Positions 1 through 7,922 of a DNA stretch of 40,009 nucleotides are shown in pieces. The DNA is from a bacterium (GTDB lineage Bacteria; B130-G9). Numbering within the stretch: position 1 is the first letter of the stretch; every line of letters starts with the position of its first letter. The position numbers and the translations under genes were made by a program. The notes beneath the pieces are model-generated. The model searched no databases, was not told the DNA's origin, and saw nothing but the letters and a program-made list of their open reading frames with translations. The stretch is taken from NCBI GenBank assembly GCA_021160245.1, contig JAGHCW010000088.1:1-40009 (forward strand), in the 5' to 3' direction.

Positions 1-1
1 C

Positions 2-760
2 CCTCAGTTGCTGGAGGAGATGACGGAGCTGATGGAGAGAGTGACCAGAACTCCCGGCGATGCGGCCAAGATGGAAGTAGCCGGATTGCTACTTTGCGCC
101 AAGAATCTGGATTTGAGAGCATATAAGAGGATGTTGACACTTCTTGACAAACGCTTGACTCGACACTCCGATTCAAATCCGTATCGCGCACGGATGCACT
201 CTGTTTTTCATCAAGCGGCGGCGCAGATTCGTCGTAGGATTGGCCATATTCATCATATCAATGGAATTATGAAGCAGATTGAGGGGGCGCTCTCGTCGTT
301 GCCGGCACGTCCTCCAGGTGGCCGGCACAGGTCAATAATCACCCTCGGAAAGCACATCTCCTCACTCCCTCAGTCTGAGCGAACACATTCCGCAGCCGCC
401 AAGGCTATCGAGGCGCTGCTTGCGCTCCTTGAAAGTAGTAAAACGCCTTGGGCAGACCGAATTTCCGCGATGTCGGCGCTCAGCGTGATTGGCGAGAGAA
501 GGGCTCTGCCGGCTCTTCAGGAACTTGCGGCCAAGGCAACATCAAGTAGAACCACATTGGTCAAACAGGCCATACGCGCCATCATAAGGAAGAATATCCA
601 CTCGCCCAGCTCGCAAGAGCAGGAACCCACCACGGCGGCCGAGATGAAACCAAAAAATGTGGACTCGACGCGTCAGGCCGGACCTTACAGTATCCATCAG
701 AACCAACGACGGGCGCTGGGTAAGCAGCCAATCCTTGCCGTCTTCCCCCAAATACAATAG
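2..760 (+). CDS. HEAT-repeat-like protein, 5'-truncated by window edge
   Basis: The reading frame is open from the first bases of the window, so this is the 3' part of a gene and the listed TTG at 8 need not be its start. About 250 residues are visible. The middle and C-terminal half is helical, with a stretch (about residues 125-195) of paired amphipathic helices containing 'RISAMSALSVIGERRALPALQELAAKA'-like spacing, which is the pattern of HEAT/PBS-lyase repeats (an alanine/leucine helix, a short turn, then 'ALPAL'). The last ~50 residues are polar and look disordered. HEAT repeats are usually protein-binding scaffolds; no catalytic motif is visible and I cannot name a function. It converges on the MltD gene, with about 50 bp between the stops and no clear terminator. 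Confidence 0.6.
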   Translation, partial: PQLLEEMTELMERVTRTPGDAAKMEVAGLLLCAKNLDLRAYKRMLTLLDKRLTRHSDSNPYRARMHSVFHQAAAQIRRRIGHIHHINGIMKQIEGALSSLPARPPGGRHRSIITLGKHISSLPQSERTHSAAAKAIEALLALLESSKTPWADRISAMSALSVIGERRALPALQELAAKATSSRTTLVKQAIRAIIRKNIHSPSSQEQEPTTAAEMKPKNVDSTRQAGPYSIHQNQRRALGKQPILAVFPQIQ

Positions 761-813
761 TCGGGCGTCAATCGCTGTCGGCTAGGGCATCTCGCCTGTT
801 CTTGTTCGCCTCA

Positions 814-2517
814 TTATTTCTTCTTCTTCTTTGAAGAGAGGATGGGAATGAACAGCTTCTGGCCAACTTTGATGCGACTGCTCCTTAATCCGTTCGCGCG
901 CTTTATCGCGCTGACGCTGGAGCCGAACTTCTTGGCGATGTCATAGAGTGTGTCGTGACGTTGCACGCGATATGAAATCGTTTTTGCCCACTTCTCTGAG
1001 GACGCGCGCGAGCTAGCTTTGCTTCTGGAACGCGGCCTCGAGCTTCGAGGCATAACCCGAATCATCAGCTTCTGCCTCGCCTTGATTCGCGTGCTTCTCA
1101 GGCCATTGTCCCGCCTAATAGTCTGGACTTTCGTCCCATATCGTCGGGCGATGCTCGAGAGCGTTTCTCCATACTTAACGCGGTGATAGACGAACTTCGA
1201 CTTCTGTTTCCTCGGGAGCTTCTCATAGTTGGCCCAGAACGCATCAGATGTTCCATGAGGAATCTTGAGCGTGTATTTGGAGTAAATGGGTGGAGTACAC
1301 CACCTCCGAAGCTCCGGATTGAGCCTCTTCAGTGTCTTGTACGTCGTGCCGGTGCATTTGGCAACGACCTTGAGGTCCATCCAGCCGTTGATGACGACCT
1401 TATCAAACAGCAAAGGGTCCTTGTAGTTGATATAGAATCCAAACTTCTCAGGATACTTGGCGACGATCGTTGCCGCCTCGAACCTCGGGACATATTCCTG
1501 GGTCTGGCGGTGGAGCCGGTCGGACGAGGCGATTTCCCCGAAGTCATTGGTCCCACAATGCTTGATGGCTCTTCTGACTCGCCCCTCGCCACCGTTGTAG
1601 GCCGCGAGGACTAGCTTCCACGATTTGAACTCAGCGTAGAGGTCCTTTAGGTACTCGATAGCCGCTCGAGTTGACTTCTCGGGATCGCATCTTTCGTCCA
1701 CCCAGTAGTTCATCCTGAGACCGTATCGCTTTCCTGTGCTGGGCATGAACTGCCACAGTCCTCGGGCGCCGGCATAAGATTTGGCCTTCGGACTGAAGCC
1801 GCTCTCAACGATGACGAGGTAGGCCAGATCTTCTGGCATATTTGCCTCGGAAAGAGCCTTCTGGATCATCGGCATATACTTGCCCGACCGACTTAACGAC
1901 CGTTCTATAAAGCCTCTGCTTGCTGTTTGATACTCCTCAATGAAGTGCCGGACAGTGCTGTTCAGGCCAATTGGCACCGTGTAGTTCTTCGCGTTGAAAT
2001 GGCTCCAGCGGTTGTCGAGATATACGTCCAGAACCTCGGGATTTGATTTTAGTATCTTCGTATTCAGCTCGAACGCCTCGAGATAGAGCTGCTTCATCTG
2101 GGGATACTCAGAGAGCTCGATCTGGGAGTCCAGCATGGTTAAAAGCGCCGTATCTAGATATGGCATGGCCTCGCGCGCAAGGCCGGTCTCATAGAGGTCC
2201 TTGGCGCTGTGCAAATAGCCATCGGCCTTCCTGAATGTGTCCTTGAAGTACGCCTCGGTGATTGTGAAAACCGCATCGTTGCCGTCCGGAGCAGGAGAGA
2301 GGGGCGGCCTCTCTGGCTGAGGCGCGGCGACGGGAGCAGCATCCGAGCCGGGCATTTCGAGCATTGTGCTCGTGCATCCGTAAGACGCGCACAAGATTCC
2401 GAGCACAAGAAAGATGAGAGCCCAAACGCTCTTTTGTTCTGGCCAAGAACGAACACCGCCGTAAATCGAAATTATGGATGAGGCGCATGTTGCGCGCCGC
2501 ATTGTCTTACCGCTCAT
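814..2517 (-). CDS. mltD: Membrane-bound lytic murein transglycosylase D-like (SLT + 2 LysM)
   Basis: Peptidoglycan-cleaving lytic transglycosylase acting in the periplasm. The N-terminus has a hydrophobic segment (about residues 31-47) ending at Cys48, a possible but poor lipobox (ASYGC) after an unusually long polar n-region. The SLT catalytic domain spans about residues 215-330, with the catalytic Glu in 'VIVESGFSPKA' (E238), then 'GARGLWQFMPSTG' and 'LAAYNGGEGRV', all family hallmarks. Two LysM peptidoglycan-binding modules follow (about 440-485 and 510-560), each with a 'TL..IA..(Y/F)G' core and 'NGLRS.RI' turn. The tail is lysine-rich. The ATG at 2517 overlaps the stop of the upstream PP2C gene by 11 bases, so translation is probably coupled. 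Last gene of the minus-strand run; 567 aa is slightly longer than typical MltD. Confidence 0.9.
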   Translation of the reverse strand: MSGKTMRRATCASSIISIYGGVRSWPEQKSVWALIFLVLGILCASYGCTSTMLEMPGSDAAPVAAPQPERPPLSPAPDGNDAVFTITEAYFKDTFRKADGYLHSAKDLYETGLAREAMPYLDTALLTMLDSQIELSEYPQMKQLYLEAFELNTKILKSNPEVLDVYLDNRWSHFNAKNYTVPIGLNSTVRHFIEEYQTASRGFIERSLSRSGKYMPMIQKALSEANMPEDLAYLVIVESGFSPKAKSYAGARGLWQFMPSTGKRYGLRMNYWVDERCDPEKSTRAAIEYLKDLYAEFKSWKLVLAAYNGGEGRVRRAIKHCGTNDFGEIASSDRLHRQTQEYVPRFEAATIVAKYPEKFGFYINYKDPLLFDKVVINGWMDLKVVAKCTGTTYKTLKRLNPELRRWCTPPIYSKYTLKIPHGTSDAFWANYEKLPRKQKSKFVYHRVKYGETLSSIARRYGTKVQTIRRDNGLRSTRIKARQKLMIRVMPRSSRPRSRSKASSRASSEKWAKTISYRVQRHDTLYDIAKKFGSSVSAIKRANGLRSSRIKVGQKLFIPILSSKKKKK

Positions 2518-3289
2518 CTAATGCACCCACCATTCTAACTAGAACAACTGTTATATTGTCCGTTCCGCCAGCCTGATTCGCATCTTCCACAAGCGCGTCA
2601 CACTGAACGTCAAGTGACTCGAGCGAATTATTCCGCAGCGATGCGGCTATCTCATCATCGTCAATCATGTTGGTCAAGCCGTCCGAGCAAAGTAGCAAGA
2701 GGTCGTTTTGCTCCACCAGCAGCCGTTGCGTGTCAGTTTGGATAAAGCCCTTCGTTCCCAAAGAGCGTGTTATGAGATGCTTCATGGGGTGTATGCGAGC
2801 CTCCTCGTATGTCAATATACCCTCGTTGTATTGCTCAAACACCCACGAGTGGTCTTTCGTTAGCAAGTTCAAAACTCCTTCATGAGCCAAGTATATGCGA
2901 GTGTCCCCAACATGGGCTATGCAGACTTCGCGGTCAAGTATCCAAGCCGCGGTAAGCGTAGTCCCCATTCCCGAGAGAGAGGGGTCCGCCTCGCTGAGCT
3001 CGAATACTTTTGAATTGCCGATCATCATTGCCGCGCGGAGGACATTTTCAGGGCTTGTGAGGTCCATCGCCAGACCGTAAGGTGGAGTTATCTCAGGATT
3101 CCTCATATACCTGAGAACGTAGTCCACGAACGCCTCAACTGCAGTTTGGCTTGCCACGCTGCCGCCAGCGTGACCACCCATCCCATCCGCTACTATGAAA
3201 AGCCCGTTTGACGCGCTTGCGTAGAAACTGTCCTCATTGGCGAGGCGCACTCGCCCAGCATCGCTTCTCAGTCCGCAAGCAAGTCTCAT
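2507..3289 (-). CDS. PP2C-family Ser/Thr protein phosphatase (Stp/PrpC type)
   Basis: A bacterial PPM/PP2C phosphatase that removes phosphate from Ser/Thr residues using two divalent metal ions. The 260-residue length is standard for the stand-alone Stp1/PrpC group. Visible motifs in order: 'NED' (19-21), 'VADGMGGHAGG' (33-43, metal aspartate), 'GTTLTAAWI', 'AHVGDTRIYL', 'KDHSW', 'LLLCSDGLTNM' and the final 'GGTDNITVVLV' (metal-binding D244). There is no signal peptide, so it is cytoplasmic. Its ATG overlaps the MltG stop in an ATGA (3286-3289), and its own 3' end overlaps the MltD start. In Firmicutes such a phosphatase usually sits beside a PASTA kinase; no kinase gene is present in this window, so its substrate is unknown. 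Its position between two transglycosylases suggests envelope control, which is inference. Confidence 0.92.
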   Translation of the reverse strand: MRLACGLRSDAGRVRLANEDSFYASASNGLFIVADGMGGHAGGSVASQTAVEAFVDYVLRYMRNPEITPPYGLAMDLTSPENVLRAAMMIGNSKVFELSEADPSLSGMGTTLTAAWILDREVCIAHVGDTRIYLAHEGVLNLLTKDHSWVFEQYNEGILTYEEARIHPMKHLITRSLGTKGFIQTDTQRLLVEQNDLLLLCSDGLTNMIDDDEIAASLRNNSLESLDVQCDALVEDANQAGGTDNITVVLVRMVGALDER

Positions 3290-4311
3290 TGAGAAGACCT
3301 CTTGGTTGAACGGCGACTCTTCTGATAGCGCCTGACTGCGCTGGTGTGCTCCTTGATGGTCTGAGAGAATTTGTGGCGACCGTTATTCATTGAGACGAAG
3401 TAAAGGTAATCAACATCTGCCGGACGAGCCGCGGCCACAAGCGATTCGGCGGAAGGCGAACAGATCGGCCCAGGCGGCAGGCCCTTTCGAGTGTAGGTGT
3501 TATATGGAGTATCGGCCTTCAAGTCTCGACGTGTCAGATTGCCGTCGAAATCCGCAATGCCGTAGATAACAGTTGGATCTATCTGCAAGTACATCCTCTT
3601 CTTCAGTCTGTTGTGAATAACAGCCGAGATTAGCGGCTTCTCATCCGGCGCCGCCGTCTCCTTTTCTAGGAGCGAGGCCAGCGTTACAAGCGAATGGAGT
3701 GTCATCTCATCATTTGATTCCCATTCCCCAAGTCTAGCTTTACAGACCTTGAAGAACTCCTCCGTCATCCGCCGTGCTATCTTGCGCGCGGAGGTTCCCG
3801 GCTCGAAGTGGTAAGTGTCCGGATAGAGATAGCCCTCCAAGGTGTCCGCCTGAATGCCCAAGCGAGCGATGAACTCCGCGTCGGTGCAGACGCTGAGGAA
3901 ATCCGACCTTTTGATTCCGAATGACGCCTCAAGTGTCTCCGCGATATCCTCTAGCGTTGAGCCTTCAGGTATCGTTACTCGTTCTTGGACGAGATTCCTT
4001 GCATTGAAGGCGCTCAATAGCTCGGTCGGTGAAAGACCCGGAGGTATTGTATAGCGCCCGGATGGAATGGTCCGGCCCATAGCTCGACACATCAAGGCGA
4101 AGTTGCTTGCATGTCTAACAATTCCCTGCCTCATAAGAAGCCTGGATACTTCTCGAACCGTCATCCCGTGCGCTATATCGACCTCGTAGCTCCGAATCCC
4201 ACGATTCGCTGGATTGTCCAAGTAACATCGAATATCGACGTAAACCGTCACGCTCAGAAGTAGAAGCATCAGGCCGAGCAAGAGAAGCAGACGCCGGGCG
4301 TTCATCATCAC
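3286..4311 (-). CDS. mltG: Endolytic transglycosylase MltG (YceG family)
   Basis: Inner-membrane endolytic murein transglycosylase, thought to terminate growing glycan strands. The N-terminus has one transmembrane helix ('RLLLLLGLMLLLLSVTVYV') and the rest is periplasmic. A LysM-like region (about 40-100) precedes the YceG domain. Family signatures are 'LASLLEKETA' (the ExET motif carrying the catalytic Glu), 'LQIDPTVIYGI', 'YNTYTRKGLPPGPICSP' and the C-terminal 'YLYFVSMNNGRHKFSQT'. The length (about 340 aa) is typical. The 5' end reads GTG-ATG-ATG; the GTG at 4311 overlaps the RuvX TGA by four bases and the ATG at 4308 overlaps by one, so either may be used in coupled translation. The order ruvX-mltG is a widely conserved neighbourhood. 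Confidence 0.95.
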   Translation of the reverse strand: MMMNARRLLLLLGLMLLLLSVTVYVDIRCYLDNPANRGIRSYEVDIAHGMTVREVSRLLMRQGIVRHASNFALMCRAMGRTIPSGRYTIPPGLSPTELLSAFNARNLVQERVTIPEGSTLEDIAETLEASFGIKRSDFLSVCTDAEFIARLGIQADTLEGYLYPDTYHFEPGTSARKIARRMTEEFFKVCKARLGEWESNDEMTLHSLVTLASLLEKETAAPDEKPLISAVIHNRLKKRMYLQIDPTVIYGIADFDGNLTRRDLKADTPYNTYTRKGLPPGPICSPSAESLVAAARPADVDYLYFVSMNNGRHKFSQTIKEHTSAVRRYQKSRRSTKRSSQ

Positions 4312-4745
4312 TCATCAATCGGTCTCGCAGAAGACGTCGATTGCCTGTCAAGATAGCCCTGCAGAATGATAACCGCTGATATCTGATCGAGCTTCCCGTC
4401 GCGCCTCGTGCTTTTCCTGCCACTCTCACGGAGAGTTCGTTTCGCAATCCTTGTCGTCAAACGCTCATCCCAATGATCAATCCTAACGCCGAAAGTCTCC
4501 TCAAGCGTCTGGCCAAACTCAATCGTTCGCTTAGCCCTTTCCCCAGGGCAACCATCGAGGTCCAAGGGCACCCCTAGGACGATCCTCTCGATGCTCTCCT
4601 CTTGGATCACACCCGCGAGCTTTTTCAACGCATCCTCGTCATTCTTGACAGAGAGCGTCTCCCGAGAAAGCGCAATCTGACTGCTCGGATCACTTACCGC
4701 TATTCCCACACGGCGATCGCCGAAATCAATCCCAAGAATCTTCAA
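4308..4745 (-). CDS. ruvX: YqgF/RuvX family RNase H-fold nuclease
   Basis: Putative pre-16S rRNA processing nuclease / Holliday-junction-resolvase-like protein with an RNase H fold. Family landmarks: 'ILGIDFGDRRVGIAVSDP' at the N-terminus (catalytic D7), 'IVLGVPLDLDG' near the middle, 'DERLTT' (acidic residue of the active site) and the final 'D..SAV.IL..YLD'. At 145 residues it has the usual length. The start must be the TTG at 4745, because an in-frame TGA lies two codons upstream and the N-terminal motif begins immediately; an AGGA lies about 10 bases upstream. It is directly followed by mltG with overlapping stop and start, the common arrangement in bacteria. Confidence 0.93.
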   Translation of the reverse strand: MKILGIDFGDRRVGIAVSDPSSQIALSRETLSVKNDEDALKKLAGVIQEESIERIVLGVPLDLDGCPGERAKRTIEFGQTLEETFGVRIDHWDERLTTRIAKRTLRESGRKSTRRDGKLDQISAVIILQGYLDRQSTSSARPIDE

Positions 4746-4789
4746 TCTTCAATTTCCTGAAAAATATATGGATATTTCACTCAACGAAC

Positions 4790-5596
4790 TTACTCAATTA
4801 AGACGCCAGCATAACCCACTACTTCCGCCTTGCCGCCACAAGTCTCGCCAGATGTCATATATGAAACAAGCGAGGCGGAGCTTGCGCCCAGTACATTAGC
4901 TGCAACAATCGTAATCACGGTCGAAATCATGCCACACATTGATATCTTATTGTGCCTGACAACGTCATATAGCCCCCGGGCGTCAAGCTCCAGCATCATG
5001 TGAATCGCCAGCCTATCTGTCCTGACTGCATCCTGATGCGGAATGTAATGGGACATATCTGTGCTGGCAACCAAAAGCACATCCTTCTCGGATTCGGCAA
5101 TGGCGGCCGCAATATCTCTACCCAAAGCCTCTGCGATAAGAAAATCCATGTGCCCAACGCAGATCGGCACGATGGACATGTCACCGCCCATCCGCTGAAT
5201 GAACGGGAGCTGCACCTCAATGGAGTGCTCCGCTTGATGAGGCAACTCATCGCTTGTTGCAGTGCTTGATTTCGCGACTATAGTGCTGGCGAGCTCGCTG
5301 TCAATCAGCGCCTCACCCATCGGCATGCTCCATGCGCCATCAGGATAAACAGCTGCCAGGGGGCTGAAACCACGATGATTCGGCCCGAGGATCACGTAAG
5401 TCTCGTAACGCCTGATTCGTGAATACAATTTGCCCGCAACCGGTCCGGAGCATGGGAAGCCGGCATGTGGAGAGATGATCGCCTTTGCTCGGGCTCTTTC
5501 CTCACAGTCCCCCATATAGGACGCCACCTCACGCTCAAGGTCCAAGCGATGCGCCTCATAGAACTTTCCGGCGACCACCGGTCTCCTAATCATCAT
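4790..5596 (-). CDS. MEMO1 family protein (AmmeMemoRadiSam protein B type)
   Basis: Homologue of the MEMO1/AmrB family, which has a fold related to extradiol dioxygenases; the bacterial role is not settled. The motifs that hold the family's conserved metal-site residues are present: 'IISPHAGF' (His), 'ILGPNHRGFSPLA' (His) and 'KISMCGMIST' (Cys), plus 'HQAEHSIEVQLPF' and 'STDMSHYIP'. The C-terminus 'VGYAGVLIE' is family-typical. The ORF track extends to 5722, but that overlaps the upstream gene; the ATG at 5596 (or the adjacent one at 5593) has GGAGG 4-7 bases upstream and begins the conserved 'RRPVVAGKFY', giving 268 residues. In many genomes this protein pairs with AMMECR1 and a radical SAM protein; neither is adjacent here. 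Confidence 0.93.
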   Translation of the reverse strand: MMIRRPVVAGKFYEAHRLDLEREVASYMGDCEERARAKAIISPHAGFPCSGPVAGKLYSRIRRYETYVILGPNHRGFSPLAAVYPDGAWSMPMGEALIDSELASTIVAKSSTATSDELPHQAEHSIEVQLPFIQRMGGDMSIVPICVGHMDFLIAEALGRDIAAAIAESEKDVLLVASTDMSHYIPHQDAVRTDRLAIHMMLELDARGLYDVVRHNKISMCGMISTVITIVAANVLGASSASLVSYMTSGETCGGKAEVVGYAGVLIE

Positions 5597-5633
5597 TCGT
5601 CCTCCGCTTCTGGGATAGGCTGGAACGCCCGGT

Positions 5634-6719
5634 TCACTCGCCATAATAGCGCTCAATCGCGTGCATAAGCTCTGAGCTCGTGCAGACGATGGGCCTAATT
5701 CCAATCTTGATGCGCTGCTCAAGCAGCTTCACATTCATTGTATTCGTCGGATCATCCGTTGCCACCATTAGGAACTGTTCCGACTTCTTCACCGGAATCA
5801 TCTGAAACTTGCGAGCCAAGTCCCCTGAGATGAGGCGAATAACTTGGCTGGGTATTGTGGAGGTTGATAGGTCCACGTACATGCAACCTGTTTGCTTGCC
5901 CAGGGCTTTCGCAAGATCGCGTTCTGAGATGAATCCCAACCTCAACATAATTTGCCCGATGCGGGCTTTGTCGTTCTGTTTGATCGCAATCGCCTGCTCA
6001 AGTTCGGATGAAGTAATAAGCCCCATCACGAGCATTATTTGACCGAGTCGCCTTTCTATGGTTGAAAGCGAGGATATTTTCTTCTCCTTGCCTACGAGCC
6101 TCTCTGCCGCATAGACCTGCCCTATCGCGATGACGAGGTCCTCCTCGGGAGCGTAAAGCGGGAAAATTGGGTGGCCCATTAGTTTCTGAAGATTCTGCAT
6201 TCGCTCTGAATCGTCGCAGAATGGCGTGGCCAAAAGGACTCGCTTATCTTCGCTGAAGCCAAACGGCAGGGCAAGGTGCGCCTGCGCGGTCTCCTCATCA
6301 AGCAGAGCTAGCGCATTCTGATCGAGGGAAAGCGCAAAAACGTCAACCCAGGGGATGCCTTTCTGCTTACTCAGGGCCGCGAGCACAACGTCGCGTGTTA
6401 CAAGGCCAGCCTCCAGAAGTGCCTGCCCGACTTTCTGATCAATTTGCTCCTTATTCGCAAGACAATCCGACACTTTGTCTTGATCGATTATGCCGTAGGA
6501 AACGAGTATCTCACCGAGACTCAGATTGACCGGCCCCGATGGCTCCTCAAGTCTCCCCTTCGCCGGGCCCTTCTTAGCCTCGCGAATCTCAAGATAATGT
6601 GCATGGCAACTGCTTGAGCAAAACCACTTGCCATCTTCGATTAGACCGCGGCTTGACCAAAGCGACTCCATAAAGCCCGACGGTCGGTGGTTCTCGCAGT
6701 CCGGGTTCGCGCACTTCAC
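5634..6719 (-). CDS. Tandem MshEN (GspE N-terminal) domain protein with zinc-finger N-terminus
   Basis: This 361-residue protein has no recognisable ATPase but carries two copies of the N-terminal domain of type II secretion/type IV pilus ATPases. Copy one (about 65-215) and copy two (about 225-360) each contain paired 24-residue-like motifs: 'LGEILVSYGIID', 'VGQALLEAGLV', 'RLGQIMLVMGLIT' and 'RIGQIMLRLGFIS', each followed by '..L..AL..Q'. In MshE this duplicated motif binds cyclic di-GMP. The N-terminus has C3-x4-C8 and C34-x3-C38, a plausible zinc site. The start is GTG (6719), with AAGGA 11 bases upstream; it begins 14 bases after the pentapeptide gene stop. Probable role: a c-di-GMP-responsive or pilus/secretion-associated adaptor (inference). 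Confidence 0.8.
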   Translation of the reverse strand: MKCANPDCENHRPSGFMESLWSSRGLIEDGKWFCSSSCHAHYLEIREAKKGPAKGRLEEPSGPVNLSLGEILVSYGIIDQDKVSDCLANKEQIDQKVGQALLEAGLVTRDVVLAALSKQKGIPWVDVFALSLDQNALALLDEETAQAHLALPFGFSEDKRVLLATPFCDDSERMQNLQKLMGHPIFPLYAPEEDLVIAIGQVYAAERLVGKEKKISSLSTIERRLGQIMLVMGLITSSELEQAIAIKQNDKARIGQIMLRLGFISERDLAKALGKQTGCMYVDLSTSTIPSQVIRLISGDLARKFQMIPVKKSEQFLMVATDDPTNTMNVKLLEQRIKIGIRPIVCTSSELMHAIERYYGE

Positions 6720-6733
6720 AATATGTCGTATCC

Positions 6734-7564
6734 TTACTTCTTGATGATTACCCCCTTCACGTTGTCGAACTTAGCCCCAAAAAGAACCGTCCCGGAGAGG
6801 TTCACGCCGCGCATGTCCGCGTCACGCAGGTTAGTATTGCGCAGGTTGGCGCTCGACAGGTCCGCTCGCACAAACGATGTGCCTGTGAAATCGGCTTCCT
6901 GAAGGTCTGCGCCGGTGAGATCGGCGCCGTCGAAATTCGCATGTGACGCCTTGCAGCGACTCAAGTACGCGCCGGACAAGTTCGCACCGGTAAATCGCGC
7001 CCCTTCCATAATCGAGCCTCCGAGCTTTGCGGCATGCAAATTCGCCTTGGAGAAGTTCGTATCGCGCAGATTGGCCTCATTCATGGTGACGTGTTCTAGA
7101 ATCGCCCCCTCAAGTATCGCCTCGCTGAGATTCGCTCTAGTGAACTTGGCCTGCGCTAGATTTTTTGCGCCTGTAAGGTCGAGACCAGAGAGATTCGCCT
7201 CATCAAAGGACGTTCCTATGAACTCGGCCAAAGTCAAGTTCACAACACCTGTCAGCGTTGCCTTGGAGAGATCGGCGCCCCAGAAGTCGGCCCCACGGAT
7301 ATTGGCTCGAGTAAATACCGCCTGCGTGAGCCTAGCCAACCTAAAAACGACGCTTTTGAGGTCCGCATCCGTAAAATCAACCAGCTTCAGGTTCGAGTTC
7401 GACATGTTTGCGCTCGTCAGCGTCGCCTCGAAAAAGGTGCTCTTCTCAAAGTTGAGATTAGTCAAGTTCTTGCCTGTAAGCTCCGCAAGGTTCAAGTTCT
7501 GACCGCTGAGTCCCCTTCTTGTCTCTACAAGCTTAAGGATCTTCGCTGTGCTTAGAGATTTCAA
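6734..7564 (-). CDS. Pentapeptide repeat protein
   Basis: Almost the whole protein (about residues 20-265 of 276) is built from A(D/N)LxX pentapeptides, such as 'ANLSGAYLS', 'ADLTGADLQEADF' and 'ANLRNTNLRDADM'. The family folds as a right-handed quadrilateral beta-helix. There is no signal peptide, transmembrane segment or extra catalytic domain, and the protein is less acidic and DNA-like than known Qnr gyrase protectors, so function is unknown. The start is TTG at 7564, supported by AGGAGG six bases upstream. A weak promoter-like pair lies upstream on the minus strand (TTGCGA, 15 bases, TATAGA at 7610-7584). First gene of the run leading to mltD. Confidence 0.88.
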   Translation of the reverse strand: MKSLSTAKILKLVETRRGLSGQNLNLAELTGKNLTNLNFEKSTFFEATLTSANMSNSNLKLVDFTDADLKSVVFRLARLTQAVFTRANIRGADFWGADLSKATLTGVVNLTLAEFIGTSFDEANLSGLDLTGAKNLAQAKFTRANLSEAILEGAILEHVTMNEANLRDTNFSKANLHAAKLGGSIMEGARFTGANLSGAYLSRCKASHANFDGADLTGADLQEADFTGTSFVRADLSSANLRNTNLRDADMRGVNLSGTVLFGAKFDNVKGVIIKK

Positions 7565-7922
7565 CGTCGCCTCCTCATGTCATTCTATATTAAACGGCCA
7601 ATCTTCGCAAGAATGCGTCTTGATAGCCTCCCGACTGTGTAAAAAAACGCAGACAAGAGACCACGCTAACGAGTACCAAATGGTGATTGCTGATGAGTCT
7701 ATTGTCAAATCCTTTCTATGCGCGCAAAGAAACTAGATAAAAGTGCGGAGCGGACTTAAGGAGGCGGTGACACTAGGTCGAATCAGGGGTCGAGTAGGGG
7801 CGGGATTTGTCTCTGGTAATCTATATATTCAGGCTGACACAAGGCCTGCTACGATATGTAGTATGTCCCGATACACCATCACGTGCCATCTCCGTCGAAA
7901 CACGACCTATTGGACAGCATCT
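7565..7922. other. Gene-free stretch between pentapeptide gene and WecA-like gene
   Basis: The right part carries a dispersed repeat (listed separately at 7794-7852). The left 30-50 bases hold the AGGAGG ribosome site and a weak promoter-like sequence for the pentapeptide gene. The small ORFs called across here run through the repeat and have no family-like content. I see no RNA gene or clear terminator for the WecA-like gene that ends at 7923. Confidence 0.5.
7794..7852. repeat. Dispersed intergenic hairpin repeat, family A, copy 1
   Basis: Begins GTAGGGGCGGG and ends GGCCTGCTAC, with a core of TATAT followed by AGGC-TGACACAAG-GCCT, which can form a small hairpin. It resembles the element at 9062-9125, which has the same GACACAAG loop but a different, still complementary, stem (GGGCA/TGCCC). 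This looks like a small REP-like element with covarying arms. Confidence 0.5.

Noticed and set aside
5597-5722. N-terminal extension of the MEMO1-family ORF
   Set aside because: Overlaps the upstream MshEN gene and lacks family similarity; GGAGG just before ATG 5596/5593 marks the real start.
6915-7502. 195-aa plus-strand ORF
   Set aside because: It is the antisense shadow of the pentapeptide repeats; the repeated codons remove stops on the other strand, and its sequence has only that mirrored periodicity.
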